Source: Nocardioidaceae bacterium
Lineage (GTDB): Bacteria > Actinomycetota > Actinomycetes > Propionibacteriales > Nocardioidaceae
Direction: 5' to 3'
Assembly: GCA_025980475.1 (NCBI GenBank)
Contig: JAICXL010000019.1
Location: 1 to 37,661 of the forward strand
Length of the DNA: 37,661 nucleotides
The position numbers and the translations under genes are program-made. Shown piece by piece: positions 28,896 to 37,425 of the stretch (position 1 is the first letter of the stretch; the number at the start of each line of letters is the position of its first letter). The notes below the pieces were generated by a model. The model was given only the letters and a program-made list of their open reading frames with translations. It made no database searches and was not told where the DNA came from.

Positions 28896-31262
28896 ATGAC
28901 CGGGCCGACCCCCGCCATGGTGCATCTCGGTGGCGCAAACCTCGCCCTGGTCATCGTGGTCGCCCTGATCGCTCTCGCAGCGCTCGGGATGGCAGCGAGG
29001 TTCCGCAGGGAGGTCCTCGCCGCCGGTGAAGGCACCGACAACATGAAGAACATCGCGCACGCCGTGCAGGAGGGTGCGAGCGCGTTCCTGGCGCGGCAGT
29101 TCCGGACCCTGGGCATCTTTGCGGCGGTCGCCTTCCTCGTCCTGCTGGCCCTTCCTGCCGATGACGTGTGGGTCCGGGTCTTCCGCTCGGTGTTCTTCCT
29201 GATCGGCGCCGGCTTCTCCGCCTCCGTCGGCTACCTCGGCATGTCGCTCGCCGTCCGCGCGAACCTGCGCGTCGCGGCCGCCGCGAACGCCGAGGGACGC
29301 GACCCGGCGATGAACGTCGCCTTCCGCACCGGCGCCATGGTCGGCATGCTGACCGTCGGCCTGGGCCTGCTGGGCGCCTCGATCGTGGTGCTCGGCTTCG
29401 GCAGCGAGGCTCCCCACGTGCTCGAGGGCTTCGGGTTCGGTGCCGCCCTGCTGGCCATGTTCATGCGGGTCGGTGGTGGCATCTGCACCAAGGCCGCCGA
29501 CGTCGGCGCCGACCTGGTCGGCAAGGTTGAGCAGAACATCCCGGAGGACGACCCGCGCAACGCCGCGACGATCGCCGACAACGTCGGTGACAACGTCGGC
29601 GACTGCGCCGGCATGGCGGCGGACCTCTTCGAGTCCTACGCCGTGACCCTGGTCGCCGCGCTGATCCTGGGCTCCCAGGTCTTCGGCGAGAAGGGCCTGG
29701 TGTTCCCGCTGATCGTCCCGGCGATCGGGGCGCTGACCGCGGTACTCGGTGTCTACCTCTGCAAGCCGCGTGCCGGCGAGGGCGGACTGAAGACCATCAA
29801 CCGCGCCTTCTACATCTCCGCCGGCGTTGCCGTGGTGGCCTGCATCATCGCCGCCTTCCTCTTCCTGCCCAACTCCTTCGCCGACCTCGGCGGCAGCGGC
29901 ACCGCCGGCGGCGGTGTGACCGGCAGCCCGCGGTGGATCGCGGCCGGAGCGGTCGTGATCGGCATCGTGCTGGCTGCCGTCATCCTGTCGCTGACCGGCT
30001 ACTTCACCGGCACCGAGCACCGACCGGTCAAGGACGTCGCCAAGACCTCGCTGACCGGCGCGGCGACGGTGATCCTGTCCGGCCTGTCGGTCGGCTTCGA
30101 GTCGGCCGTCTACACCACGATCGTCATCGCCGGCGCCGTCTTCGGCGCCTTCCTGATCGGTGGTGGCTCCGTGGGGGTGGCGCTGTTCGCGGTCGCCCTG
30201 GCCGGTTGCGGGCTGCTCACCACGGTGGGCGTGATCGTGGCCATGGACACCTTCGGGCCGGTCTCCGACAACGCCCAGGGGATCGCCGAGATGTCCGGCG
30301 ACGTGAACGCCGAGGGGGCGCAGATCCTCACCGAGCTCGACGCGGTGGGCAACACCACCAAGGCGATCACCAAGGGCATCGCGATCGCGACGGCGGTGCT
30401 GGCGGCGAGCGCGCTCTTCGGCTCCTACACCAGCTCGATGCTGTCGGCCCTGAAGGGCAGCGGCGTCAACGTCAGCATCCAGAACCTGCCCACCGGAGTC
30501 GGCAAGCTGACCCAGCAGGCGTTCAGCTACAACATCTCGGTGCCGAACATCCTGGTCGGCGTGCTGCTCGGCGTCGCCGTGGTGTTCCTCTTCTCCGGCT
30601 TGGCGATCAGCGCGGTCGGCCGAGCGGCCGGCTCGGTGGTCTACGAGGTGCGTCGCCAGTTCCGGGACATCCCCGGGATCATGGAGGGCACCGGCCGCCC
30701 GGAGTACGGCAAGGTCGTGGACATCTGCACGCGCGACTCGCTGCGCGAGCTGGTCACGCCCGGACTCCTGGCAGTCCTCTCCCCGATCGCGGTCGGCTTC
30801 GGCCTCGGTGTCGGGCCACTGGCCGGCTTCCTGGCTGGAGCGATCGGCTCGGGCACCCTCCTCGCGGTGTTCCTGGCGAACTCCGGTGGCGCCTGGGACA
30901 ACGCCAAGAAGCTCGTCGAGGACGGCCACCACGGTGGCAAGGGCTCCGACGCGCACGAGGCGACGATCATCGGCGACACGGTCGGTGACCCCTTCAAGGA
31001 CACCGCCGGCCCGTCGATCAACCCGCTGCTCAAGGTGATGAACCTGGTGTCGCTGCTGATCGTGGCGGCCATCGTGAAGATGTCGGTCGGTCCGTCGGCC
31101 CACACCGGGGTGCGGCTCGCCATCGCCTTCGTCGCGCTGGCGATCATCGTGATCGCGGTCTACGTCTCCAAGCGGCGGCCGATCGCCATCGGCGGCGACG
31201 AGGACGACAACGCCGGGAAGGTCCCGGCGGACGAGGCGCCGGCGCCCACCCAGGTGCTCTGA
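28896..31262 (+). CDS. hppA: K+-independent proton-pumping membrane pyrophosphatase
   Basis: 788 residues, about sixteen membrane helices. Couples hydrolysis of pyrophosphate to H+ export. The PPi site DVGADLVGKVE is at 202-212 and the second acidic cluster DNVGDNVGDCAG at 228-239. The K+-dependence signature reads GNTTKAITKG from 485: Lys489 and Thr492 occupy the positions that are Ala and Gly in K+-dependent enzymes, so this is the K+-independent, H+-pumping class. ATG has GAGGAG five bases upstream. It would energise the membrane and remove PPi made by Acs and biosynthesis (inference). The following methyltransferase gene starts eight bases after its stop. Confidence 0.96.
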   Translation: MTGPTPAMVHLGGANLALVIVVALIALAALGMAARFRREVLAAGEGTDNMKNIAHAVQEGASAFLARQFRTLGIFAAVAFLVLLALPADDVWVRVFRSVFFLIGAGFSASVGYLGMSLAVRANLRVAAAANAEGRDPAMNVAFRTGAMVGMLTVGLGLLGASIVVLGFGSEAPHVLEGFGFGAALLAMFMRVGGGICTKAADVGADLVGKVEQNIPEDDPRNAATIADNVGDNVGDCAGMAADLFESYAVTLVAALILGSQVFGEKGLVFPLIVPAIGALTAVLGVYLCKPRAGEGGLKTINRAFYISAGVAVVACIIAAFLFLPNSFADLGGSGTAGGGVTGSPRWIAAGAVVIGIVLAAVILSLTGYFTGTEHRPVKDVAKTSLTGAATVILSGLSVGFESAVYTTIVIAGAVFGAFLIGGGSVGVALFAVALAGCGLLTTVGVIVAMDTFGPVSDNAQGIAEMSGDVNAEGAQILTELDAVGNTTKAITKGIAIATAVLAASALFGSYTSSMLSALKGSGVNVSIQNLPTGVGKLTQQAFSYNISVPNILVGVLLGVAVVFLFSGLAISAVGRAAGSVVYEVRRQFRDIPGIMEGTGRPEYGKVVDICTRDSLRELVTPGLLAVLSPIAVGFGLGVGPLAGFLAGAIGSGTLLAVFLANSGGAWDNAKKLVEDGHHGGKGSDAHEATIIGDTVGDPFKDTAGPSINPLLKVMNLVSLLIVAAIVKMSVGPSAHTGVRLAIAFVALAIIVIAVYVSKRRPIAIGGDEDDNAGKVPADEAPAPTQVL

Positions 31263-31270
31263 CCCGACGC

Positions 31271-32716
31271 GTGGACCGCGATCCGGCAGGGCGGCTGAGG
31301 GAGGCCCTGCTGGTCGCGGACTACACGTACGACGCCGTCACCGCCCTGCTCGGCCCGACGGCCCACGCGGCACTGTCGCGCAACGAGACCACGCCGGGAC
31401 TGCGTGCGACCGGGGCGGGTAGCCCGCTGGAGATCCTGACCCGGCTGTGGCTGCTGCAGGCCCCGGTGCCGGCCGAGGCCGCCGAGCGCGCCCTGCCCGG
31501 CCTGGTCGACCGGCTCTGCGCCCAGGGCATCCTCCGCCGCAGCGGCGGGGAGGTGGCTGCGGCCGTCGACCTGCGCCCCTACGCGACCGGGACCGGCAAC
31601 CTGTGGGTGGCCAGCGACCTGACCCCGGGCCTGGACGGTGGCACCGTCCGGGTCGGTGCCGACCATGTGCTCGGGATCAGCTCGGCCTCGACGTCCCTGG
31701 CGCAGCTCACGCCGCGCTCGCCGGTCGCCCGGGCCCTGGACGTCGGCACCGGCTGCGGCGTGCAGTCCCTCCACCTGGCTGCGCACGCCGGCCACGTCGT
31801 GGCCACCGACGTGAACCCGCGGGCCCTGTGGCTGGCCGGTCTCAACGCAAAGCTCAACGAGGCCGAGGTCGAGCTGCGCGAAGGCAGCCTCTTCGAACCC
31901 GTCGCGGGGGAGCAGTTCGACCTGGTCGTCACCAACCCACCCTTCGTGATCTCCCCGGTGACTGGCGAGCGGCTGGTCTACCGAGACTCCGGCCTCCCCG
32001 GTGACCAGGTCGTCGAGCGCGTGGTCCGCAACGCGCCGGCGCACCTCGCCGACGGCGGCAGCTGCCACGTCCTGGCGAACTGGATGATCCTGGGCGACCG
32101 GCCCTGGGACGAGCGGCTGTCCGGATGGCTCCACGACTGCGACGCCTGGGTGGTGCAGCGCGAGGTGGCGGACCTGCCGTCGTACGTCGAGCTCTGGCTG
32201 AAGGACGCGGGTCTCCACGGTGCGGCCGACTACCGCCAGCGCTACGACGCGTGGCTGTCCTGGTTCGAGGAGCAGGGGGCGGAGGCGGTGGGGTTCGGCT
32301 GGGTCCACCTCAGGCGTACGACGGCACCTCCCGTGCTCCGGCTGGAGGAGTGGCCCTACGAGGTCGCCCAGCCGCTCGGCGACGAGGTGGCCGCCCACTT
32401 CGGGCGCGTGGACCTGCTCCGCGAGCAGGACGACGACGCCCTCCTCGGCCTCCGCCTGGTGCTGCGGCCCGACGTCGTCCAGGAGACGCGCGGTGCGCCC
32501 GGCGCCGAGGACCCCGCCGAGGTGGTGCTGCGCCAGCAGACCGGCCTGCGCCGGGCCCGCCGGGTGGACACGGCGACGGCCGCGCTGGTCGGTGCCTGCG
32601 ACGGTGACCTCGAGCTCGGCCGCCTGGTCGCCGCCGTCGAGCACCTGGTCGGCGCACCGGTGCCGCGCGGCGCGGTCCGCGACCTCGTCGCGGAGGGCTT
32701 CCTCACCGTGCCGTGA
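31271..32716 (+). CDS. Class I methyltransferase with NPPF motif (DUF7059-type N-domain)
   Basis: 481 residues. An N-terminal helical domain of about 140 residues precedes the Rossmann domain: motif I LDVGTGCGVQSLHLA, motif II acidic VVATDVNPRAL, and motif IV TNPPF, the signature of enzymes that methylate an amide or exocyclic amine (HemK/RsmC/RlmG-type). A C-terminal domain of about 200 residues follows. Target is probably an rRNA base or a protein Gln, but this large actinobacterial form is uncharacterised as far as I know. GTG start eight bases after hppA suggests one transcript. A strong hairpin follows. Beside topA in both Streptomyces and here. Confidence 0.85.
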   Translation: MDRDPAGRLREALLVADYTYDAVTALLGPTAHAALSRNETTPGLRATGAGSPLEILTRLWLLQAPVPAEAAERALPGLVDRLCAQGILRRSGGEVAAAVDLRPYATGTGNLWVASDLTPGLDGGTVRVGADHVLGISSASTSLAQLTPRSPVARALDVGTGCGVQSLHLAAHAGHVVATDVNPRALWLAGLNAKLNEAEVELREGSLFEPVAGEQFDLVVTNPPFVISPVTGERLVYRDSGLPGDQVVERVVRNAPAHLADGGSCHVLANWMILGDRPWDERLSGWLHDCDAWVVQREVADLPSYVELWLKDAGLHGAADYRQRYDAWLSWFEEQGAEAVGFGWVHLRRTTAPPVLRLEEWPYEVAQPLGDEVAAHFGRVDLLREQDDDALLGLRLVLRPDVVQETRGAPGAEDPAEVVLRQQTGLRRARRVDTATAALVGACDGDLELGRLVAAVEHLVGAPVPRGAVRDLVAEGFLTVP

Positions 32717-32732
32717 GCCGCAGGCAGACCAG

Positions 32733-32769
32733 CCGGCCCGGACCGCCCCGTAGGGGCGCGAGCGGCCGG
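32733..32769 (+). terminator. Terminator hairpin between methyltransferase and topA
   Basis: Inner stem CGCCCC-GTA-GGGGCG (32744-32758) is perfect; an outer CCGGCC (32733-32738) pairs with GGCCGG (32764-32769). It starts 17 bases after the stop codon. No U-tract. Confidence 0.65.
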
Positions 32770-32805
32770 AGTGGACAGGTTGCCTCGCTGCGTGGCACGT
32801 CGCGC

Positions 32806-32811
32806 TACCTT
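32806..32811 (+). promoter_or_regulatory. Possible -10 element of topA promoter
   Basis: TACCTT, 58 bases before the topA GTG; a TTGCCT lies 20 bases upstream, longer than an ideal spacer. Confidence 0.35.
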
Positions 32812-32868
32812 GTCGGGCGAGACGCCGGATCCGGACCGGCCGCAAGCAGAAGGACGCAGAGTCAGGAC

Positions 32869-35562
32869 GTGACACACAAGCTGGTCATCGTTGAGTCACC
32901 GGCCAAGGCCCGCAAGATCGGTGGGTACCTGGGCCGTGGCTACGTCGTGGAGTCCTCCATCGGACACATCCGCGACTTGCCGCAGACCGCGGCCGACATC
33001 CCCGCCCGGATCAAGGGCGAGCCCTGGGCCCGGCTCGGCGTCAACGTCGACGACGGCTTCGAGCCGGTCTACGTCGTCTCCCGTGACAAGAAGCAGCACA
33101 TCACCAAGCTCAAGGGCCTGCTCAAGGACGCCGACGAGCTCTTCCTCGCCACCGACGAGGACCGCGAGGGCGAGGCGATCGCCTGGCACCTGCTCGACGA
33201 GCTGAAGCCCAAGGGCATCCCGGTGCGCCGGATGGTCTTCCATGAGATCACCCCGCAGGCGATCCAGGCCGCGGTGGAGAACCCACGCGAGATCGACATG
33301 GACCTCGTCGAGGCCCAGGAGGCGCGGCGGATCCTGGACCGGCTCTACGGCTACGAGGTCTCCCCGGTGCTGTGGAAGAAGGTGATGTCCGGCCTGTCGG
33401 CCGGCCGCGTGCAGTCGGTGGCGACCCGGCTCGTGGTCGATCGCGAGCGCGAGCGGATCGCCTTCCGGATGGCGTCCTACTGGGATCTCGAGGGCACCTT
33501 CGACAGTGGCGCCGCCGCCGGCGGGGCCGGCCCCCGGATGTTTCCCGCCCGGCTCCACTCCGTCGACGACCGGCGGGTTGCCAGCGGGCGTGACTTCGGT
33601 ACGGACGGCCAGCTCAAGGCCCCGCCGCGCACGACCGCCGGGGCCGGGTCGGGGGTCGTCCACCTCGACCGGGCGCGCGCCGAGGCCCTGGCCGAGTCCC
33701 TGCACGACACGGCGTTCGACATCCGCTCCGTCGAGTCCAAGCCCTACCGGCGGTCGCCGTACGCCCCCTTCCGCACGACCACGATGCAGCAGGAGGCGAG
33801 CCGCAAGCTCGGCTACGGCGCCTCCCGGACCATGTCGGTGGCGCAGCGGTTGTACGAGAACGGCCTGATCACCTACATGCGCACCGACTCCACCACCCTC
33901 TCGGAGACGGCCGTGGCGGCCGCCCGCGCCCAGGCCCGGGAGCTGTACGGCGAGGAGTACCTCCCCGACGCCCCGCGGACCTACGCCTCGAAGGTGAAGA
34001 ACGCCCAGGAGGCGCACGAGGCGATCAGGCCTGCCGGCGACAGCTTCCGCACGCCCGCGCAGACGGGCCTCACCGGTGACGAGTTCCGGCTCTACGAGCT
34101 CATCTGGATGCGCACGATCGCCTCGCAGATGAAGGACGCGGTCGGCCAGTCCGTCACGATCCGTCTCGGTGGCGCCGCAGCGACCGGCGAGGACGCGGTG
34201 TTCTCGGCCAGTGGCCGGGTGATCACCTTCCACGGCTTCCTGAAGGCCTACGTCGAAGGCGCCGACGACGAGTCGAGCGACGCCGACGACAAGGAGACCC
34301 GGCTTCCCAACGTCGCGGAGGGCGACACCGTCAGCGCGGCTTCCATCCGTCCGAGCGGCCACCAGACCAAGCCGCCGGCGCGCTACACCGAGGCCACGCT
34401 CATCCGCGAGCTCGAGGAACGCGAGATCGGCCGGCCGTCGACCTACGCGTCGATCATCGGCACCATCCTCAACCGCGGCTACGTCTACAAGGCGGGCCAG
34501 GCTCTTGTGCCCGCGTGGCTGGCCTTCTCCGTGGTCCGGCTGCTCGAGCGGCACTTCGCGCGACAGGTCTCCTACGAGTTCACCGCCCGGATGGAGGACG
34601 TCCTCGACGAGATCGCCGCCGGCCGCAGCGATCGCAACACCGAGCTGGCCGAGTTCTACTTCGGCACCGGTGACGTCGAGGGCCTCAAGCAGCTGGTCAG
34701 CGAGCTCGGCGACATCGACGCCAAGGAGCTGGCGACCTTCGAGATCGGCGTCCCCGACAGTGGTGTCTCGCTGCGGGTCGGCCGCTACGGGCCCTACGTC
34801 GAGACGCCCGACGGCGCGCGCGCGAACGTGCCGGAGGACCTGCCGCCCGACGAGCTCACGCTCGACAAGGCCAGGGAGCTGCTGGCCAACCCCGCCGGCG
34901 CGGAGACCGAGCTCGGCAAGGACCCCGAGACGGGCAACCTGGTCGTGGCGCGCAACGGTCGCTACGGCCCCTACGTCACCGAGGTGCTGCCCGAGGACGC
35001 CCCGAAGAAGCAGAAGGCGCGGACGGGCTCGCTCTTCAAGTCGATGTCGCTCGACACGGTGACGCTCGAGCAGGCGCTGCGGCTGCTGTCGCTGCCGCGT
35101 GTGGTGGGCAAGGACCCGGAGAGCGGGGAGGAGATCACCGCGCAGAACGGCCGCTACGGGCCCTACCTGAAGAAGGGCACCGACTCGCGCTCGCTGGAGA
35201 GCGAGGAGCAGCTCTTCGAGATCACCCTCGACCAGGCGCTGGCGACCTACGCCCAGCCGAAGACCCGCGGCCGGGCCGCCGCCTCGGCGCCGCTCAAGGA
35301 GCTCGGCAACGACCCCGTCTCGGGCAAGCCGGTCGTGGTCAAGGCCGGCCGGTTCGGAGAGTACGTCACCGACGGTGACTTCAACGCGACCCTGCGCAAG
35401 GAGGACTCGGTCGAGGCGATCACCCTCGAGCGGGCCGCCGAGCTGCTCGCCGAGCGCCGCGCGAAGGGCCCGGCCAAGAAGGCCGCCAAGAAGGCCGCCA
35501 AGAAGAGCACCCGGCGCCCGGCGAAGAAGACCGGCAAGAAGGCTGCTGCGAAGAAGTCATGA
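32869..35562 (+). CDS. topA: DNA topoisomerase I (type IA)
   Basis: 897 residues. Relaxes negative supercoils. TOPRIM domain starts at once with LVIVESPAKARKIGGYLG and contains ATDEDREGEAIAWHL. The active-site Tyr336 is in LITYMRTDST. The C-terminus carries no zinc fingers but several repeats marked by NGRYGPYV-type motifs (four copies, the last AGRFGEYV) and a Lys/Ala tail of about 30 residues, the hallmark of actinobacterial TopA that aids processivity. GTG at 32869 is preferred: the family begins HKLVIVESPAKA, and an extension to 32713 would add about 50 low-complexity residues over the terminator and promoter. Stop overlaps tmk as ATGA. Confidence 0.97.
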   Translation: MTHKLVIVESPAKARKIGGYLGRGYVVESSIGHIRDLPQTAADIPARIKGEPWARLGVNVDDGFEPVYVVSRDKKQHITKLKGLLKDADELFLATDEDREGEAIAWHLLDELKPKGIPVRRMVFHEITPQAIQAAVENPREIDMDLVEAQEARRILDRLYGYEVSPVLWKKVMSGLSAGRVQSVATRLVVDRERERIAFRMASYWDLEGTFDSGAAAGGAGPRMFPARLHSVDDRRVASGRDFGTDGQLKAPPRTTAGAGSGVVHLDRARAEALAESLHDTAFDIRSVESKPYRRSPYAPFRTTTMQQEASRKLGYGASRTMSVAQRLYENGLITYMRTDSTTLSETAVAAARAQARELYGEEYLPDAPRTYASKVKNAQEAHEAIRPAGDSFRTPAQTGLTGDEFRLYELIWMRTIASQMKDAVGQSVTIRLGGAAATGEDAVFSASGRVITFHGFLKAYVEGADDESSDADDKETRLPNVAEGDTVSAASIRPSGHQTKPPARYTEATLIRELEEREIGRPSTYASIIGTILNRGYVYKAGQALVPAWLAFSVVRLLERHFARQVSYEFTARMEDVLDEIAAGRSDRNTELAEFYFGTGDVEGLKQLVSELGDIDAKELATFEIGVPDSGVSLRVGRYGPYVETPDGARANVPEDLPPDELTLDKARELLANPAGAETELGKDPETGNLVVARNGRYGPYVTEVLPEDAPKKQKARTGSLFKSMSLDTVTLEQALRLLSLPRVVGKDPESGEEITAQNGRYGPYLKKGTDSRSLESEEQLFEITLDQALATYAQPKTRGRAAASAPLKELGNDPVSGKPVVVKAGRFGEYVTDGDFNATLRKEDSVEAITLERAAELLAERRAKGPAKKAAKKAAKKSTRRPAKKTGKKAAAKKS

Positions 35563-36215
35563 CCGCCGTCTACTCCGACTCCGGGCTCTTCGTCGCGCTG
35601 GAGGGTGGCGAGGGCGCCGGCAAGTCCACCCAGGCCCGGTTGCTGCAGGAGTGGCTCGTGGGCGCCGGGCGTGAGGTCGTGCTCACCTTCGAGCCCGGAG
35701 ACACCCTCGCCGGCCGCCGGATCCGCGAGATCGTCCTCGACCCGGGGACAGGCGAGCTCGACGACCGCACGGAGGCGCTGCTCTACGCCGCGGACAAGGC
35801 CGAGCACGTCGCGGGCGTCGTCTGGCCCGCGCTGCAGCGCGGAGCCGTGGTGGTGACGGACCGGTACGTCGACTCCACCCTCGCCTACCAGGGCGCCGGG
35901 CGCTCGATCCCGTCTGCCGAGCTGGAGCACATCGCCCGCTGGGCCACCGGCGGCCTCCGCCCGCACCTCACCGTGCTGCTCGACCTCGCCCCCGAGGACG
36001 GACTCAAGCGCTTCCACGGGAGGGACCGGATCGAGGGCGAGTCGCACGCGTTCCACTGCCGGGTCCGGGACGCCTTCCGCCACCTGGCGGAGACCGATCC
36101 CGGCCGCTACCTCGTCCTCGACGCCACCCGGCCGGCCGACGACATCGCGGCCCGCATCCGGGCGCGCATCGAGCAGCTGCTGCCCGCTCCGGACCGGGCG
36201 GTGGCGCAGCGGTGA
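35559..36215 (+). CDS. tmk: Thymidylate kinase
   Basis: 218 residues. Phosphorylates dTMP to dTDP. P-loop GGEGAGKST at about 16-24, DRY motif in VVTDRYVDSTLAYQGAG, and a LID-like region LKRFHGRDRIEGES. The segment after strand 2 reads TFEPGDT where most enzymes have TREPGGT, so the usual Arg is Phe; the same family otherwise fits well. It is translationally coupled to topA (ATGA) and holB (GTGA), a fixed order in actinobacteria. Cytoplasmic enzyme essential for DNA synthesis. Confidence 0.94.
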   Translation: MTAVYSDSGLFVALEGGEGAGKSTQARLLQEWLVGAGREVVLTFEPGDTLAGRRIREIVLDPGTGELDDRTEALLYAADKAEHVAGVVWPALQRGAVVVTDRYVDSTLAYQGAGRSIPSAELEHIARWATGGLRPHLTVLLDLAPEDGLKRFHGRDRIEGESHAFHCRVRDAFRHLAETDPGRYLVLDATRPADDIAARIRARIEQLLPAPDRAVAQR

Positions 36216-37375
36216 GCGGGAGGCAGGCGGACGTGGGCGGCGCCGTCTGGGACCAGCTGGTCGGCCAGCGACAGGTCGTCGACCGGCTGCAGCGGGCGGT
36301 GGCCGGCGACATGACCCACACCTGGCTCTTCACCGGGCCGCCCGGGTCCGGCCGGTCCAACGCGGCGGTCGCGTTCGCGGCGGCGCTCCAGTGCGAGCAG
36401 GGCGGCTGCGGGGCGTGCCACTCCTGCCGGATGGTGGCGGCCGGCTCCCACCCCGACGTGCGGGTGATCCGCACCGAGCGGCTCTCGATCGGCGTGGAGG
36501 TGGTGCGCGAGCTCGTGCGCAGCGCCGCCCTGGCGCCGGCGGGGAGCCGGTGGCAGGTCCTGGTCGTCGAGGACGCCGACCGGCTCACCGAGCAGGCCGC
36601 GAACGCCCTGCTCAAGGCCATCGAGGAGCCGAACGACCGCACCGTGTGGCTGCTCTGCGCCCCGACGGTCGAGGACGTGCTGGTGACGATCCGGTCGCGG
36701 TCCCGGCTGGTCGTGCTCGCCACGCCGACGTCGGCTGAGGTGGCCGGCTTCCTGGTGCGGCACGACGACTGCCCGCCGGAGACGGCGGCCTACGCCGCCC
36801 GAGCCAGCCAGGGCCACATCGGTCGGGCCCGCGCACTCGCACGCGACGACGCGACCCGGAGGCGGCGCCACGAGGTCGTGCAGCTGCCGCTGAAGCTGAC
36901 CGGCCTGGGTGCGTGCCTGGCCAGCGCCGCCAACCTGCACGACATCGCCAAGGAGGAGGCCGACGCGCTGACCGGCGAGCACGACGCCCGGGAGAAGCAG
37001 GAGCTCGACCGGGCCTACGGCGTGGTCGAGCGCGGCCGCCGCCCACGGGAGTACTCCCCGGCCCTGAGGGACCTCGAGAAGTCGCAGAAGGCACGCGCCA
37101 AGCGGCGCCACCTCGACGTGGTCGACCGGGGGCTGATGGACCTCGTCTCGGTCTACCGCGACGTGCTCGCGCTGCAGGTCGGCGCACCCGGCGAGCTGGT
37201 CAACGAGGAGCTGCGCGCCGAGCTGCAGCAGCTGGCGGCCTCCTCGACGCCCGAGGTCAACCTGCGACGCATCGACGCGGTCCTCGAGGCCCGCGAGCAG
37301 ATGCTCGAGTTCAACGTGCCACCGCTGCTCGCGCTCGAGTCGATGATGGTCGCCCTGCAGCTGTCCCCGTCCTGA
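36212..37375 (+). CDS. holB: DNA polymerase III subunit delta'
   Basis: 387 residues. Clamp-loader subunit. The N-terminal AAA+ fold has a modified P-loop GPPGSGRSN at 42-50, with Arg for the usual Lys, consistent with delta' being unable to hydrolyse ATP. A zinc site Cys61, 66, 69, 72 (CEQGGCGACHSC) follows. The sensor/arginine-finger region reads TIRSRSR where the family has SRC. The C-terminal third is longer than in E. coli and contains a charged linker. GTG start coupled to tmk. Opens the beta clamp together with delta and DnaX encoded elsewhere. Confidence 0.93.
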   Translation: MSGRQADVGGAVWDQLVGQRQVVDRLQRAVAGDMTHTWLFTGPPGSGRSNAAVAFAAALQCEQGGCGACHSCRMVAAGSHPDVRVIRTERLSIGVEVVRELVRSAALAPAGSRWQVLVVEDADRLTEQAANALLKAIEEPNDRTVWLLCAPTVEDVLVTIRSRSRLVVLATPTSAEVAGFLVRHDDCPPETAAYAARASQGHIGRARALARDDATRRRRHEVVQLPLKLTGLGACLASAANLHDIAKEEADALTGEHDAREKQELDRAYGVVERGRRPREYSPALRDLEKSQKARAKRRHLDVVDRGLMDLVSVYRDVLALQVGAPGELVNEELRAELQQLAASSTPEVNLRRIDAVLEAREQMLEFNVPPLLALESMMVALQLSPS

Positions 37376-37413
37376 CCGCTGTGGACGACGCGTGCTCGTC
37401 GGGGCCGCACCCC

Positions 37414-37419
37414 TAGGCT
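37414..37419 (+). promoter_or_regulatory. -10-like hexamer of probable leaderless promoter
   Basis: TAGGCT ends six bases before the ATG at 37426; no Shine-Dalgarno is present. Confidence 0.5.
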
Positions 37420-37425
37420 GAGACC

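Noticed and set aside
28578-31103. Open frame of 841 codons antisense to bldG and hppA
   Set aside because: His/Asp/Gly/Arg-rich mirror of hppA codons, no motif; a shadow of third-position GC bias.
35461-35562. Short repeated GCCAAGAAG units at the end of topA
   Set aside because: They encode the normal Lys/Ala-rich tail of actinobacterial TopA, not a separate repeat element.
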